From Microcoleus sp. FACHB-68 (GTDB lineage Bacteria; Cyanobacteriota; Cyanobacteriia; Cyanobacteriales; Oscillatoriaceae): DNA of 64,000 bases. The notes under the pieces are model-generated. The model was not told the DNA's origin. It did no database searches and saw nothing but the letters and a program-made list of their open reading frames with translations. Where the stretch lies: NCBI RefSeq assembly GCF_014695715.1, contig NZ_JACJOT010000016.1, positions 124,001-188,000 of the forward strand. Reading direction: 5' to 3'. Positions 57,005-64,000 of the stretch are shown here, piece after piece. The position numbers and the translations under genes were made by a program. How positions within the stretch are numbered: position 1 is the first letter of the stretch; every line of letters begins with the position of its first letter.

Positions 57005-57390
57005 CAGGCACTCCAGCGTTGCAGCACTAGGCGGATAGAACCATCTTCATTTTTTTGCTGTTCAGACACTTGGAAGCCTTGCTTTGCGGTTTCATTTACT
57101 ACGGTATGGTACGCGTAACGCTGTGACACCTTATTGATGAAGCCATCAACAGACCAAGCTTGCTGCCAAAACTGTAGATCAGCAACCAGTTCATATTCTT
57201 GGCCATTCCAGCTGAAGCCCACATCGTAACCATTGTTTTGTTCGATGGCAATTTCAGCGTTGTAGGTTTGTCCCTTATAGCCTCGCACTTCTTTAGGGCC
57301 GGCTTTCCAGTCAATTCCTAAATCGGTTAAAGCGGCTTCCAAGGAGGTCAGATTGCGGATTTGGGTTTTAATTTGGCTAAAGTGTGACAT
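57004..57390 (-). CDS. ycf35: Ycf35 (DUF1257) protein
   Basis: This 128-residue protein (MSHFSQIKTQIRNLTSLEAA) matches the Ycf35/DUF1257 family, conserved in cyanobacteria and in red-lineage plastid genomes. Its molecular role is not established. Typical elements are LTDLGIDWKAGP, the FSWNGQEYELVADLQFWQQ core and a late QRYAYHTVV. It is the middle gene of DUF2997-ycf35-ferredoxin, 51 bases after DUF2997. Confidence 0.92.
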   Translation of the reverse strand: MSHFSQIKTQIRNLTSLEAALTDLGIDWKAGPKEVRGYKGQTYNAEIAIEQNNGYDVGFSWNGQEYELVADLQFWQQAWSVDGFINKVSQRYAYHTVVNETAKQGFQVSEQQKNEDGSIRLVLQRWSA

Positions 57391-57441
57391 TGTTTTTTCC
57401 TAAGTAAATAAGTAAATCAACCTGAGCTAAACGGAAAAATT

Positions 57442-57651
57442 TCACCACTCGCTAAAAGTCGTCTGGGCCGTTGCCGTCGCCGACTGGTGAACTGTTTGGG
57501 CAAAAAATTCAGAGGTTTGCTCTGTAGAGAGCACTTGTCCGAGTTGGGCTTCAATTGCGGCAGTGACCTCCGCGCAAGATGCGCCCACAATGCCGGTTAC
57601 TTTTTCCTGCACTCGGCCATCCGGATAAATCACAAACTCTAGCGTTTCCAT
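57442..57651 (-). CDS. DUF2997 family protein
   Basis: This 69-residue protein (METLEFVIYPDGRVQEKVTG) matches DUF2997, small proteins found beside ycf35. ATG 57651 fits the family start; the frame is open for 14 more codons upstream. It contains one conserved Cys (GASCAEVT). Function is unknown. It is the first gene of the three-gene operon. Confidence 0.88.
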   Translation of the reverse strand: METLEFVIYPDGRVQEKVTGIVGASCAEVTAAIEAQLGQVLSTEQTSEFFAQTVHQSATATAQTTFSEW

Positions 57652-58049
57652 GCGTTTGGGTGACCCTCTAAGTTCCTGAGTAGACGAAATCACCCGGCCA
57701 CGGACGGAGGTGGAAACCCTCTGAGTCCTCTGACATCTCTCCTACCAGGGGAGAAGGAGGGGGTGCCGTCTGAAGATGCTTTTGATAACTTGGCTGGTTG
57801 GTCGTTAAGTTTGTTTTGACGAATCGTTTAACAACAAGTCAAAACTTAACAAAAATCTTTATTTGATTGTGAGTATACGTCAGTCTTTGGTAAGTTTCGC
57901 TTAATTTTACCTCAGCCGTCAAGAGCCTGCGAGGATTGGGATCACCAAACTCTCCCTAGGGATAGAGCTTTAAGCGATGAGTTGTCATGGCGGATCTAAC
58001 GCAAGGATGACAGCAGGGGATAATAGAATTTGTCTAAATTTGAGCCAAG
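57652..58049. promoter_or_regulatory. Divergent promoter region between the DUF2997 operon and bioU
   Basis: No gene is seen in these 398 bases. GC-rich sequence lies next to DUF2997 and AT-rich sequence (57780-57910) in the centre. It should hold both promoters. No clear operator was recognised. Confidence 0.5.
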
Positions 58050-59081
58050 ATGAGTACACAACAATTTACAAATCAAAATAATACGAGTGCCGGCAACTCT
58101 GGTGCGGTACGCGTGGGGGTGTTGGGTTTTGGCGGATTGGGCCAAGCCGCAGCTAGGGTTCTTGCGCCTAAGCACGAGATGCGCTGCGTGGCAGCCGCCG
58201 ATCAAAAAGGCTACGCTTGCAACGCGGAAGGGTTAAATCCCGATGCCTGCATCAAGGTTTACCAGTCTCAAGGTTCTTTGGGCTATCTGGAGCCGGCAGG
58301 CCGTCTCAGCAACAACAGTATTGCGGACTTAATAGAAAACGCCTCAGTTGAGGGCTACTTTCTAGCACTGCCGAATTTGCCCAATACCTTTATGGCTTCT
58401 GTGGCGCGGCAGTTTATTCAATCTGGATGGCGGGGGGTGCTGGTAGACGCCATGAAACGTACCAGTGCGGTTGAGCAGATGCTGGAGTTACAAGACGAGT
58501 TACAGCAGGCCGGTATTACCTACATGACCGGCTGTGGGGCAACGCCCGGTTTACTAACAGCCGCAGCCGCTTTAGCCGCTCAAAGCTATGCTGAAATACA
58601 CAGCGTAAAAATTACCTTTGGGGTCGGCATTGCCAACTGGGAAGCCTATCGCGCCACGATCCGCGAGGATATTGCCCATATGCCCGGTTACAATGTAGAG
58701 CGGGCGATGGCCATGACGGATGCCCAGGTGCAAGCGTTGCTCGATGAAACCGGCGGCTTACTCACCCTGGAAAATATGGAACACGCTGACGACATCATGC
58801 TGGAACTTGCCGGCATTTGTTCGCGCGATCAAGTCACGGTGGGAGGCGTTGTCGATACACGCAACGCTAAAAAGCCCCTCAGCACAAATGTTCAAATTAC
58901 AGGTCGCACGTTTGAAGGGAAAATTTCCACTCACACCTTCACCCTAGGCGATGAAACCAGTATGGCCGCAAACGTTTGTGGGCCGGCCTTTGGCTATCTC
59001 AAAGCCGGAATCATGTTACACCGGCGCGGCATTTACGGTTTATTTACAGCCGCTGAAGTCATGCCCCAATTTGTCCGGTAG
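58050..59081 (+). CDS. bioU: (S)-8-amino-7-oxononanoate synthase BioU, single-turnover enzyme
   Basis: This 343-residue protein has an N-terminal Rossmann motif ([19 protein letters not shown]) and the segment [15 protein letters not shown]. It matches cyanobacterial BioU, which replaces BioA in biotin synthesis by donating the side-chain nitrogen of its own lysine, so each molecule works once. The sacrificed lysine, Lys124 in the Synechocystis enzyme, corresponds to Lys136 here, as the N-terminus is about 12 residues longer. Other features are [15 protein letters not shown] and [16 protein letters not shown]. No other bio gene is adjacent. Confidence 0.88.
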   Translation: MSTQQFTNQNNTSAGNSGAVRVGVLGFGGLGQAAARVLAPKHEMRCVAAADQKGYACNAEGLNPDACIKVYQSQGSLGYLEPAGRLSNNSIADLIENASVEGYFLALPNLPNTFMASVARQFIQSGWRGVLVDAMKRTSAVEQMLELQDELQQAGITYMTGCGATPGLLTAAAALAAQSYAEIHSVKITFGVGIANWEAYRATIREDIAHMPGYNVERAMAMTDAQVQALLDETGGLLTLENMEHADDIMLELAGICSRDQVTVGGVVDTRNAKKPLSTNVQITGRTFEGKISTHTFTLGDETSMAANVCGPAFGYLKAGIMLHRRGIYGLFTAAEVMPQFVR

Positions 59082-59118
59082 GCACTAGAGGCATGGGGCT
59101 AGGGGAGAAGGGGAGAAA

Positions 59119-59158
59119 TGCACCCCATGCCCCATGCCCCATGCCCCATGCCCCATTT
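59119..59158 (+). repeat. CCCCATG heptamer tandem array
   Basis: About five consecutive CCCCATG units (the last CCCCATT) lie between bioU and the next gene. This is a typical cyanobacterial STRR. Confidence 0.85.
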
Positions 59159-59162
59159 CCCT

Positions 59163-59756
59163 TCATGCCTGTGAGTTGCCGGTGGAAAAAGATTCTTCTT
59201 CCTCTTCCTCCTCCTCTACATCGGCATCTAAAGTTTGGATGACAAAGGGTAAAGAAGCGCCGTTTAAGCCGCGTTTAATTCGTTCTGGTGTTTGTTCAAA
59301 TAAAACAAACAAGGGGTAAATATTTTCCGCCTCTTCGCTGATAATATAGCGGTAGCGGTGAGGCATCAGCCACTCGTAACCTTTATCGAGCCAGACTTGT
59401 GTCTGACGCCAGCGCCGCAGCAGGCTGGAAAAGTCTTCTTCGGGACGATGAATGAAGATAAAAATCTCGATGCCGGTTTTCACTTTCCATTCGGGATCGC
59501 ACATCAAAATCGCCACATCACAAGGAAGACAAACAGCTTCCCCCGCAGCTACACTAATGCCACTGTGTCCGGGTTGAGAAACCGCATCTCGAACACGGAC
59601 AATCGGCAAAGGAATTGCAATCAAACTGTCTTCAGGCCGGCGCATACTTGGCACCATTTCCAAATAAGGCCGATATTGCTTGAGTAAGGTGATTAGAGAA
59701 TAAGCATCACTGTACTTTGCCAGTAATGCTTCGTAATGAGATGATTTAATACGCAT
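59163..59756 (-). CDS. Unknown protein with acidic tail, upstream neighbour pilC
   Basis: This 197-residue protein (MRIKSSHYEALLAKYSDAYS) is of a kind I do not recognise by function. It appears soluble with mixed alpha/beta content. The C-terminus has eight consecutive Glu residues (DVEEEEEEEES). ATG 59756 is chosen; upstream codons to 59813 look non-coding. It follows pilC by 70 bases on the same strand, so a link with type IV pili is possible but unproven. Confidence 0.75.
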   Translation of the reverse strand: MRIKSSHYEALLAKYSDAYSLITLLKQYRPYLEMVPSMRRPEDSLIAIPLPIVRVRDAVSQPGHSGISVAAGEAVCLPCDVAILMCDPEWKVKTGIEIFIFIHRPEEDFSSLLRRWRQTQVWLDKGYEWLMPHRYRYIISEEAENIYPLFVLFEQTPERIKRGLNGASLPFVIQTLDADVEEEEEEEESFSTGNSQA

Positions 59757-59826
59757 GATTGTTTTAGATTTTACAGTTTGAATTTTAGATTTTAGAAGTG
59801 ATTCAAAATCCAAAATCCAAAACTTT

Positions 59827-60972
59827 TTAGCCTAATTTGTCAAACACTGCGAACATCGGCAAATACATGGATAGCAGAATTGCACCCACCAATGCCGCGA
59901 TGCCTACCATCATAATTGGCTCCAGGGTACTGGTAAGACCTTTAACGGCTTGCTCAACTTCATCTTCATAGAAGTCAGCCACCTTCATCAACATTTTGTC
60001 GATTTCGCCGGTTTCTTCCCCAATGCTCATCATGTGAATAGCCATCGCAGGAAACACATCCGCTTCTTTTAATGCAAGGCTAATCATGCCACCTTGTTGG
60101 ATTTCTTGCCTTGCGGCTTCCACTGCATTTGAAATGACTTGATTCCCTGCCGTTTCTTTAACAATTTCTAGGGAAGTCAGCATCGGCACCCCAGAGCGGG
60201 TCAGCATCCCGAACGTGCGGCAGAAACGAGCCACAGCCGTTTTTTTGATCAAATCTCCAAACAAAGGCAACTTCAGCATGATGCCGTCAATTTGCAGCTT
60301 ACCGAACGGCGTTTTGTAGTACATCTTGTAGGCCGTTGTGATCGCAAAGATCGTAGCGATGAGTGAGCCTAATTTTATGGGAGTTCGGAAAAATTCGCTG
60401 CACGCCAGCATAAATACGGTCAAGGCCGGCAATGGTGTCCCAAGTTCTACGAAAATCTTAGCAAAGGTGGGCAACAGAAATGTCGTCATCCCGAAAAACA
60501 CAAGGATAGCAATCGTTCCCACGGCCTTTGGATAAGCGCTTGCCGATTTGATGTGGTTCTGCAATCGAGCGGAATCTTCTAGCAGCTTGGCAACCCGGTT
60601 CAGCACTTCATCAAGAACACCACCGAGTTCTCCTGCCTGTACCATCGCAACGAAGAGATTATCAAAGCAGTAATCATGTTTCCGCATAGCCTCGGCAAGC
60701 GCCACACCCTCTTGCACATCTCCATCAATGACTGACAGCGCTTTTTTCATCTTGGCATTATCACATTGCTCGCGCAATACGCCGATCCCTTTGACCAATG
60801 GCACACCGGCATTAATCAAAACAGCCAATTGACGCGAAAAAATAGCCTTGTCCTTGACCGTGACAGAGGCCATTGCGAAATTGAGCTTCTCTTCTAATTG
60901 CTTAAAGTCAAAGCCTTTGGCTTTAGTCGCTTTCTTTTTAAAACCCTGAGCAGCGGCAACATCACTAGGCAT
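59827..60972 (-). CDS. pilC: Type IV pilus inner-membrane platform protein PilC
   Basis: This 381-residue member of the T2SF family has two T2SF helical repeats (FSRQLAVLINAGVPLVKGIG and FCRTFGMLTRSGVPMLTSLE) and membrane helices including VGTIAILVFFGMTTFLLPTF and IMMVGIAALVGAILLSMYLP. It anchors the pilus machine and couples PilB/PilT. The start has AGGAG seven bases upstream and is secure. The N-terminal cytoplasmic segment is shorter and more lysine-rich than in most PilC proteins. Confidence 0.93.
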   Translation of the reverse strand: MPSDVAAAQGFKKKATKAKGFDFKQLEEKLNFAMASVTVKDKAIFSRQLAVLINAGVPLVKGIGVLREQCDNAKMKKALSVIDGDVQEGVALAEAMRKHDYCFDNLFVAMVQAGELGGVLDEVLNRVAKLLEDSARLQNHIKSASAYPKAVGTIAILVFFGMTTFLLPTFAKIFVELGTPLPALTVFMLACSEFFRTPIKLGSLIATIFAITTAYKMYYKTPFGKLQIDGIMLKLPLFGDLIKKTAVARFCRTFGMLTRSGVPMLTSLEIVKETAGNQVISNAVEAARQEIQQGGMISLALKEADVFPAMAIHMMSIGEETGEIDKMLMKVADFYEDEVEQAVKGLTSTLEPIMMVGIAALVGAILLSMYLPMFAVFDKLG

Positions 60973-61144
60973 GATTAAACTCCTGAAAAAGACACTAGGA
61001 AGTCAATTTGAATGGATGAAATGAGCAAAATTCCATCCATTCAAAGACCAAAAACAAAGAAATTAAATATTTGCCGGCCCGCTTTTATAACTGGCCGCTC
61101 ATCGCCACTTCTTTAACAGCATTCAACCGTACTGAGGCACAGAG

Positions 61145-62251
61145 TTAATGAGCTGCTTTAGCGGGTGTCCCTGCCCCTTTGGGTGCCGGCCCAATCAAGC
61201 GTGCTAGTTCATCAGGTTTAGAAGACTTGGCCATCGCAGCTTCCCAAGTGACTTTGCCCTCTTGGAAGATTCTGGCCAAACACATTTCCATCGTCTGCAT
61301 CCCGACTTTAGCGCCGGTTTGGATAGCCGAGTAAATTTGAGCGCTTTTCCCTTCTCGGATTAAGTTAGCAATAGCCGGCGTATTGACCATGATTTCCTGG
61401 GCGGCTACCCGACCCCCACCAATTGTCGGCACAAGGTTTTGGCTGCAAATCCCCACCAAGGAAATAGACATCTGTGCCCGAATCTGGGGTTGTTGAATGG
61501 GGGGGAATACATCCAGCAGCCGGTCAACTGTTCCCGCCGCAGAGTTCGTGTGTAGGGTTCCGAAAACTAAGTGGCCGGTTTCTGCAGCGGAAATTGCTAG
61601 ACCAATCGTTTCTAAGTCCCGCATTTCTCCAACCAGAATAATATCAGGGTCTTCCCGCAATGCTGCCTTCAGGGCATTACCAAAGCTCTTGGTATCTTCA
61701 CCCTTTTGGCGCTGGTGAAATAAACTCTTGATATTCGGGTAGACATATTCAATCGGGTCCTCCACCGTCAGAACGTGTTCTGCACGGGTTCGATTGATTA
61801 AATCCAAGATTGCAGCTAAGGTTGTCGTCTTCCCGGAACCTGTCTGGCCGGTTACCAGCACCATTCCTCTGGGCCTTTCAGCCATTTCCCGCATAATTTC
61901 TGGCACCCCCAACTTCTCAAAGTTGGGAATTTTAGAAGACAGTGCCCGCAAACAAGCGGCCCAGCAACCGCGTTCTCGGTAGACATTAACCCGGAACCGG
62001 CACAAACCCTTGACCCCATAGGCGCAATCTAATTCCCAGTTCTGCTCCAAATCTTTACGTTGATTGTTATTGAGCATACTGAAGATTAGCTTTTGACATT
62101 CCTGAGAATCCAGACTTTCTCCAAATTGCGGTTGGGGGCCTAGTTTGCCGCTGACGCGGAAGTAGATGGGTGCACCGGCTTGGATGTGCATATCTGAGCC
62201 GCCTTGTTCTACAAGGGACTCCATCACGTCTTCAATCATGTACTCTGCCAT
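61145..62251 (-). CDS. pilT: Twitching motility retraction ATPase PilT
   Basis: This 368-residue hexameric ATPase depolymerises type IV pili. It has Walker A (GQTGSGKTTT), the Asp box and Walker B (DPDIILVGEMRDLETI), and the AIRAGAR-like box replaced by NLIREGKSAQI. His-box TLHTNSA is present. It lies between pilB and pilC, 147 and 172 bases away, the usual cyanobacterial order. Confidence 0.95.
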   Translation of the reverse strand: MAEYMIEDVMESLVEQGGSDMHIQAGAPIYFRVSGKLGPQPQFGESLDSQECQKLIFSMLNNNQRKDLEQNWELDCAYGVKGLCRFRVNVYRERGCWAACLRALSSKIPNFEKLGVPEIMREMAERPRGMVLVTGQTGSGKTTTLAAILDLINRTRAEHVLTVEDPIEYVYPNIKSLFHQRQKGEDTKSFGNALKAALREDPDIILVGEMRDLETIGLAISAAETGHLVFGTLHTNSAAGTVDRLLDVFPPIQQPQIRAQMSISLVGICSQNLVPTIGGGRVAAQEIMVNTPAIANLIREGKSAQIYSAIQTGAKVGMQTMEMCLARIFQEGKVTWEAAMAKSSKPDELARLIGPAPKGAGTPAKAAH

Positions 62252-62398
62252 AGATGCGTCTCCAAATTGTGTTCAGTTGTTGTTGGTAAATTTGGCGAAG
62301 GTTCAGTGACATTAAACCTTTTCGTTCTTTAGAGAAAGTCGGAAACTAGGGAATCAGTAGGGCAAATCTAACCCCTCATCCCTAGTTCCGCTCAATCC

Positions 62399-64000
62399 TT
62401 AGTCTTGAAATCGCGGGGTCATGCAGTAGGGGCAATCCAGCATTTCTGGCTGTAATTCAGCAATGCAGGTTTTACAGGTGAGTCCCTGTTTGCGTTTGGC
62501 TTTCAGTTCTGCTTCTAGGCCGGTGTCCGTGAATGTTACCCGCTCCACCTCTTCAAAGGTTGTATGGCCCTCGCGCACGAGCTGTAAGCTGTAAGCTAGC
62601 AAAGTCTTCATTCCCTCTTCTATTGCCGCTTCTTTGATTCGCTCAGTTGGAGCGCCTTGAGAGATTAAACCGGCTAGCCGTTCAGTTGTCTTCAGGAACT
62701 CATAAACACCCACCCGTCCCTTGTAACCAACGCCGGCGCATTTGGGGCACAGTTCTCCGCGATCGCTTGCGGCTTTCCGTTCTGCCGGCGCGATGGTATT
62801 GGCTTTAAAGAAGGTAACGTTGACTTCCTGAGAAGCCGATAAAGCATACCGACCCAGTTCTTCTGGGGTCGGTTTATATTCAAGCCGGCACTGGCTGCAA
62901 ACCCGTCGCATCAAACGTTGGGCCAGCACACCTAGCAAGGCACCGGACACCATGAATGGCTCAACGCCCATTTCGTCTAAACGCGCAATTGCCCCAGCCG
63001 CGTCGTTAGTGTGCAGCGTTGTCAGCACTAAGTGGCCGGTTAACGCCGCTTCAATGGCCGTTTTAGCCGTTTCTTTGTCCCGCGTTTCCCCCACCAGAAT
63101 CACGTCGGGGTCTTGCCGTAAAAACGCCCGCAGGATATTAGAAAAGTCCAGACCCTTGGCTCGAATGACCTGCACCTGGGTGATTCCAGGCAAGGCATAT
63201 TCAATCGGATCTTCTGCGGTACTGATATTAATCCCCGGATCGTTCCGTTCTGAGAGGACTGAGTACAGAGAAGTTGATTTACCAGAGCCGGTTGGCCCTG
63301 TCACCAAAATCAGCCCGAAAGGCCGAGCAGCCACTTCTCTAACTTGAGCAAGCGTTTCTGGATCGCTGATTAATTTATCCAAACCCAGCTGGGTGGACGA
63401 GTTATCCAAGATCCGCAACACGATCTTTTCGCCATACCGGCTGGGCAAACAATTCACCCGAAAGTCCACTGTGCGTCCCTGAAACACCCGGCGGATACGG
63501 CCATCCTGAGCCACCCGTCTTTCGGCGATATCCATTTGGGCGATGATTTTGAAACGAGAGGTAATCGCAGGAATCACCTTTTTTGGTAAGCGCGGAAACG
63601 GCTCATGCAGCACCCCATCCTTCCGCATCCGAACCTGAAGATACTCTTCTTGGGGTTCAACGTGGATGTCAGACGCCCCATCGGTGAGTGCCTTGGCCAA
63701 AATTTTATTAACGATGGCAATCACCGGCCCGGATTCTGCGTCTCCTAAAGCCGCGTCGAGGTTCATATCCTCGTCAACGGCTGCATCTTCTATCTCTCCA
63801 TCGCCCTCGAAGGCATCTGGTTGGAAGTTCAGATCGAGCACTTGGGCTTTTGCTTGCTGAGCCGCTTGCTGCTTCATCTGCTCATCTAAATACTGAGAGA
63901 TGAGCTGCTCGTAGTCTTCTGCGGTAATTACCCTTTTTTGCAGCCCCAATCTTTGGGGTTGCAGAATTCGGTTGAGATCGTCCAGAGCGTTTAAATTGTC
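62399..64000 (-). CDS. pilB: Type IV pilus assembly ATPase PilB, C-terminal part (runs off right edge)
   Basis: The frame is open from the stop at 62399 to the window edge, giving about 533 codons of PilB. A TTG at 63949 is not the true start; coding sequence (DNLNALDDLNRILQPQR) continues upstream. It contains Walker A (GPTGSGKSTS), Asp/His boxes (DPDVILVGETRD, TLHTNDAAGA) and the tetra-cysteine zinc site (CSQC...CPKC). A second CxxC pair at the tail (CKTC, CPYC) suggests an additional zinc ribbon. It powers pilus extension. Confidence 0.94.
   Translation of the reverse strand, partial: DNLNALDDLNRILQPQRLGLQKRVITAEDYEQLISQYLDEQMKQQAAQQAKAQVLDLNFQPDAFEGDGEIEDAAVDEDMNLDAALGDAESGPVIAIVNKILAKALTDGASDIHVEPQEEYLQVRMRKDGVLHEPFPRLPKKVIPAITSRFKIIAQMDIAERRVAQDGRIRRVFQGRTVDFRVNCLPSRYGEKIVLRILDNSSTQLGLDKLISDPETLAQVREVAARPFGLILVTGPTGSGKSTSLYSVLSERNDPGINISTAEDPIEYALPGITQVQVIRAKGLDFSNILRAFLRQDPDVILVGETRDKETAKTAIEAALTGHLVLTTLHTNDAAGAIARLDEMGVEPFMVSGALLGVLAQRLMRRVCSQCRLEYKPTPEELGRYALSASQEVNVTFFKANTIAPAERKAASDRGELCPKCAGVGYKGRVGVYEFLKTTERLAGLISQGAPTERIKEAAIEEGMKTLLAYSLQLVREGHTTFEEVERVTFTDTGLEAELKAKRKQGLTCKTCIAELQPEMLDCPYCMTPRFQD

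Noticed and set aside
62399-63949. pilB as a complete 516-residue gene
   Set aside because: The TTG at 63949 is internal; coding sequence continues to the window edge, so the gene is partial.
1-64000. tRNA, rRNA and CRISPR arrays
   Set aside because: No T-loop/acceptor patterns or regular direct repeats with unique spacers were found by eye; the repeats present are heptamers, palindromes or coding repeats.

Overview
The window is chromosomal DNA from a cyanobacterium, probably a filamentous, oscillatorialean type. Supporting signs are a RuBisCO activase fragment at the left edge, Ycf35, BioU, an acyl-ACP synthetase, a Mo-dependent nitrogenase C-terminus family protein, heptanucleotide tandem repeats (CCCCATG, TGAGTGC and AGTCCTG) between genes, and the tig-clpP-clpX cluster divergent from asd-dapA-rnj, an arrangement also found in Synechocystis. 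CCGG-containing words (GCCGGC, GCCGGT, ACCGGC) are strikingly frequent. No tRNA, rRNA, CRISPR array, insertion sequence or prophage was recognised.

Layout. 1-6.5 kb (minus strand): 5' end of rca, a rubrerythrin, an alpha/beta hydrolase, then clpX, clpP and tig (protein quality control). 7.2-11.3 kb (plus): asd, dapA and RNase J. 11.4-19.7 kb is a mixed region: a Ser/Thr kinase fused to a formylglycine-generating-enzyme-like domain whose C-terminus resembles a diversity-generating-retroelement variable region; a nitrogenase-associated small protein; a secreted beta-helix protein; recR without a canonical start codon; an unknown protein with two C-terminal membrane helices; and a DUF427 protein. 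20-28.5 kb: recQ, aas, a YlqD-family protein, the pyruvate dehydrogenase E2 subunit, a ROK glucokinase-like protein and a quinone-oxidoreductase-like dehydrogenase.

28.8-36.5 kb is one very large gene of about 2,557 codons. It has a signal peptide, a two-partner-secretion haemagglutinin domain, a long Gly/Thr/Asn beta-helix repeat region, a proline-rich stalk and an intact CHAT caspase-like protease domain at the C-terminus. It is followed by a frameshifted signal-peptide remnant. 37-47 kb: a multi-PAS histidine kinase, ilvN, a BON-domain protein, a Na+/H+ antiporter, a nitrilase-family amidase and an SLH/WG-repeat surface protein. 47-56 kb: a conserved small protein, a degenerate MNT nucleotidyltransferase, a PhyH-type dioxygenase, a pentapeptide-repeat protein, an M20 amidohydrolase, an orphan modA, and a response regulator next to a hybrid histidine kinase.

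56-64 kb: a YiaA/B-type membrane protein, a DUF2997-Ycf35-ferredoxin operon, bioU (the single-turnover biotin enzyme), an unknown acidic-tailed protein, and pilB-pilT-pilC for type IV pili (pilB runs off the right edge).

The strongest leads are the exported haemagglutinin-CHAT fusion, the possible retroelement-diversified kinase, the recR start anomaly, the catalytically dead MNT protein, and several families of small intergenic repeats.
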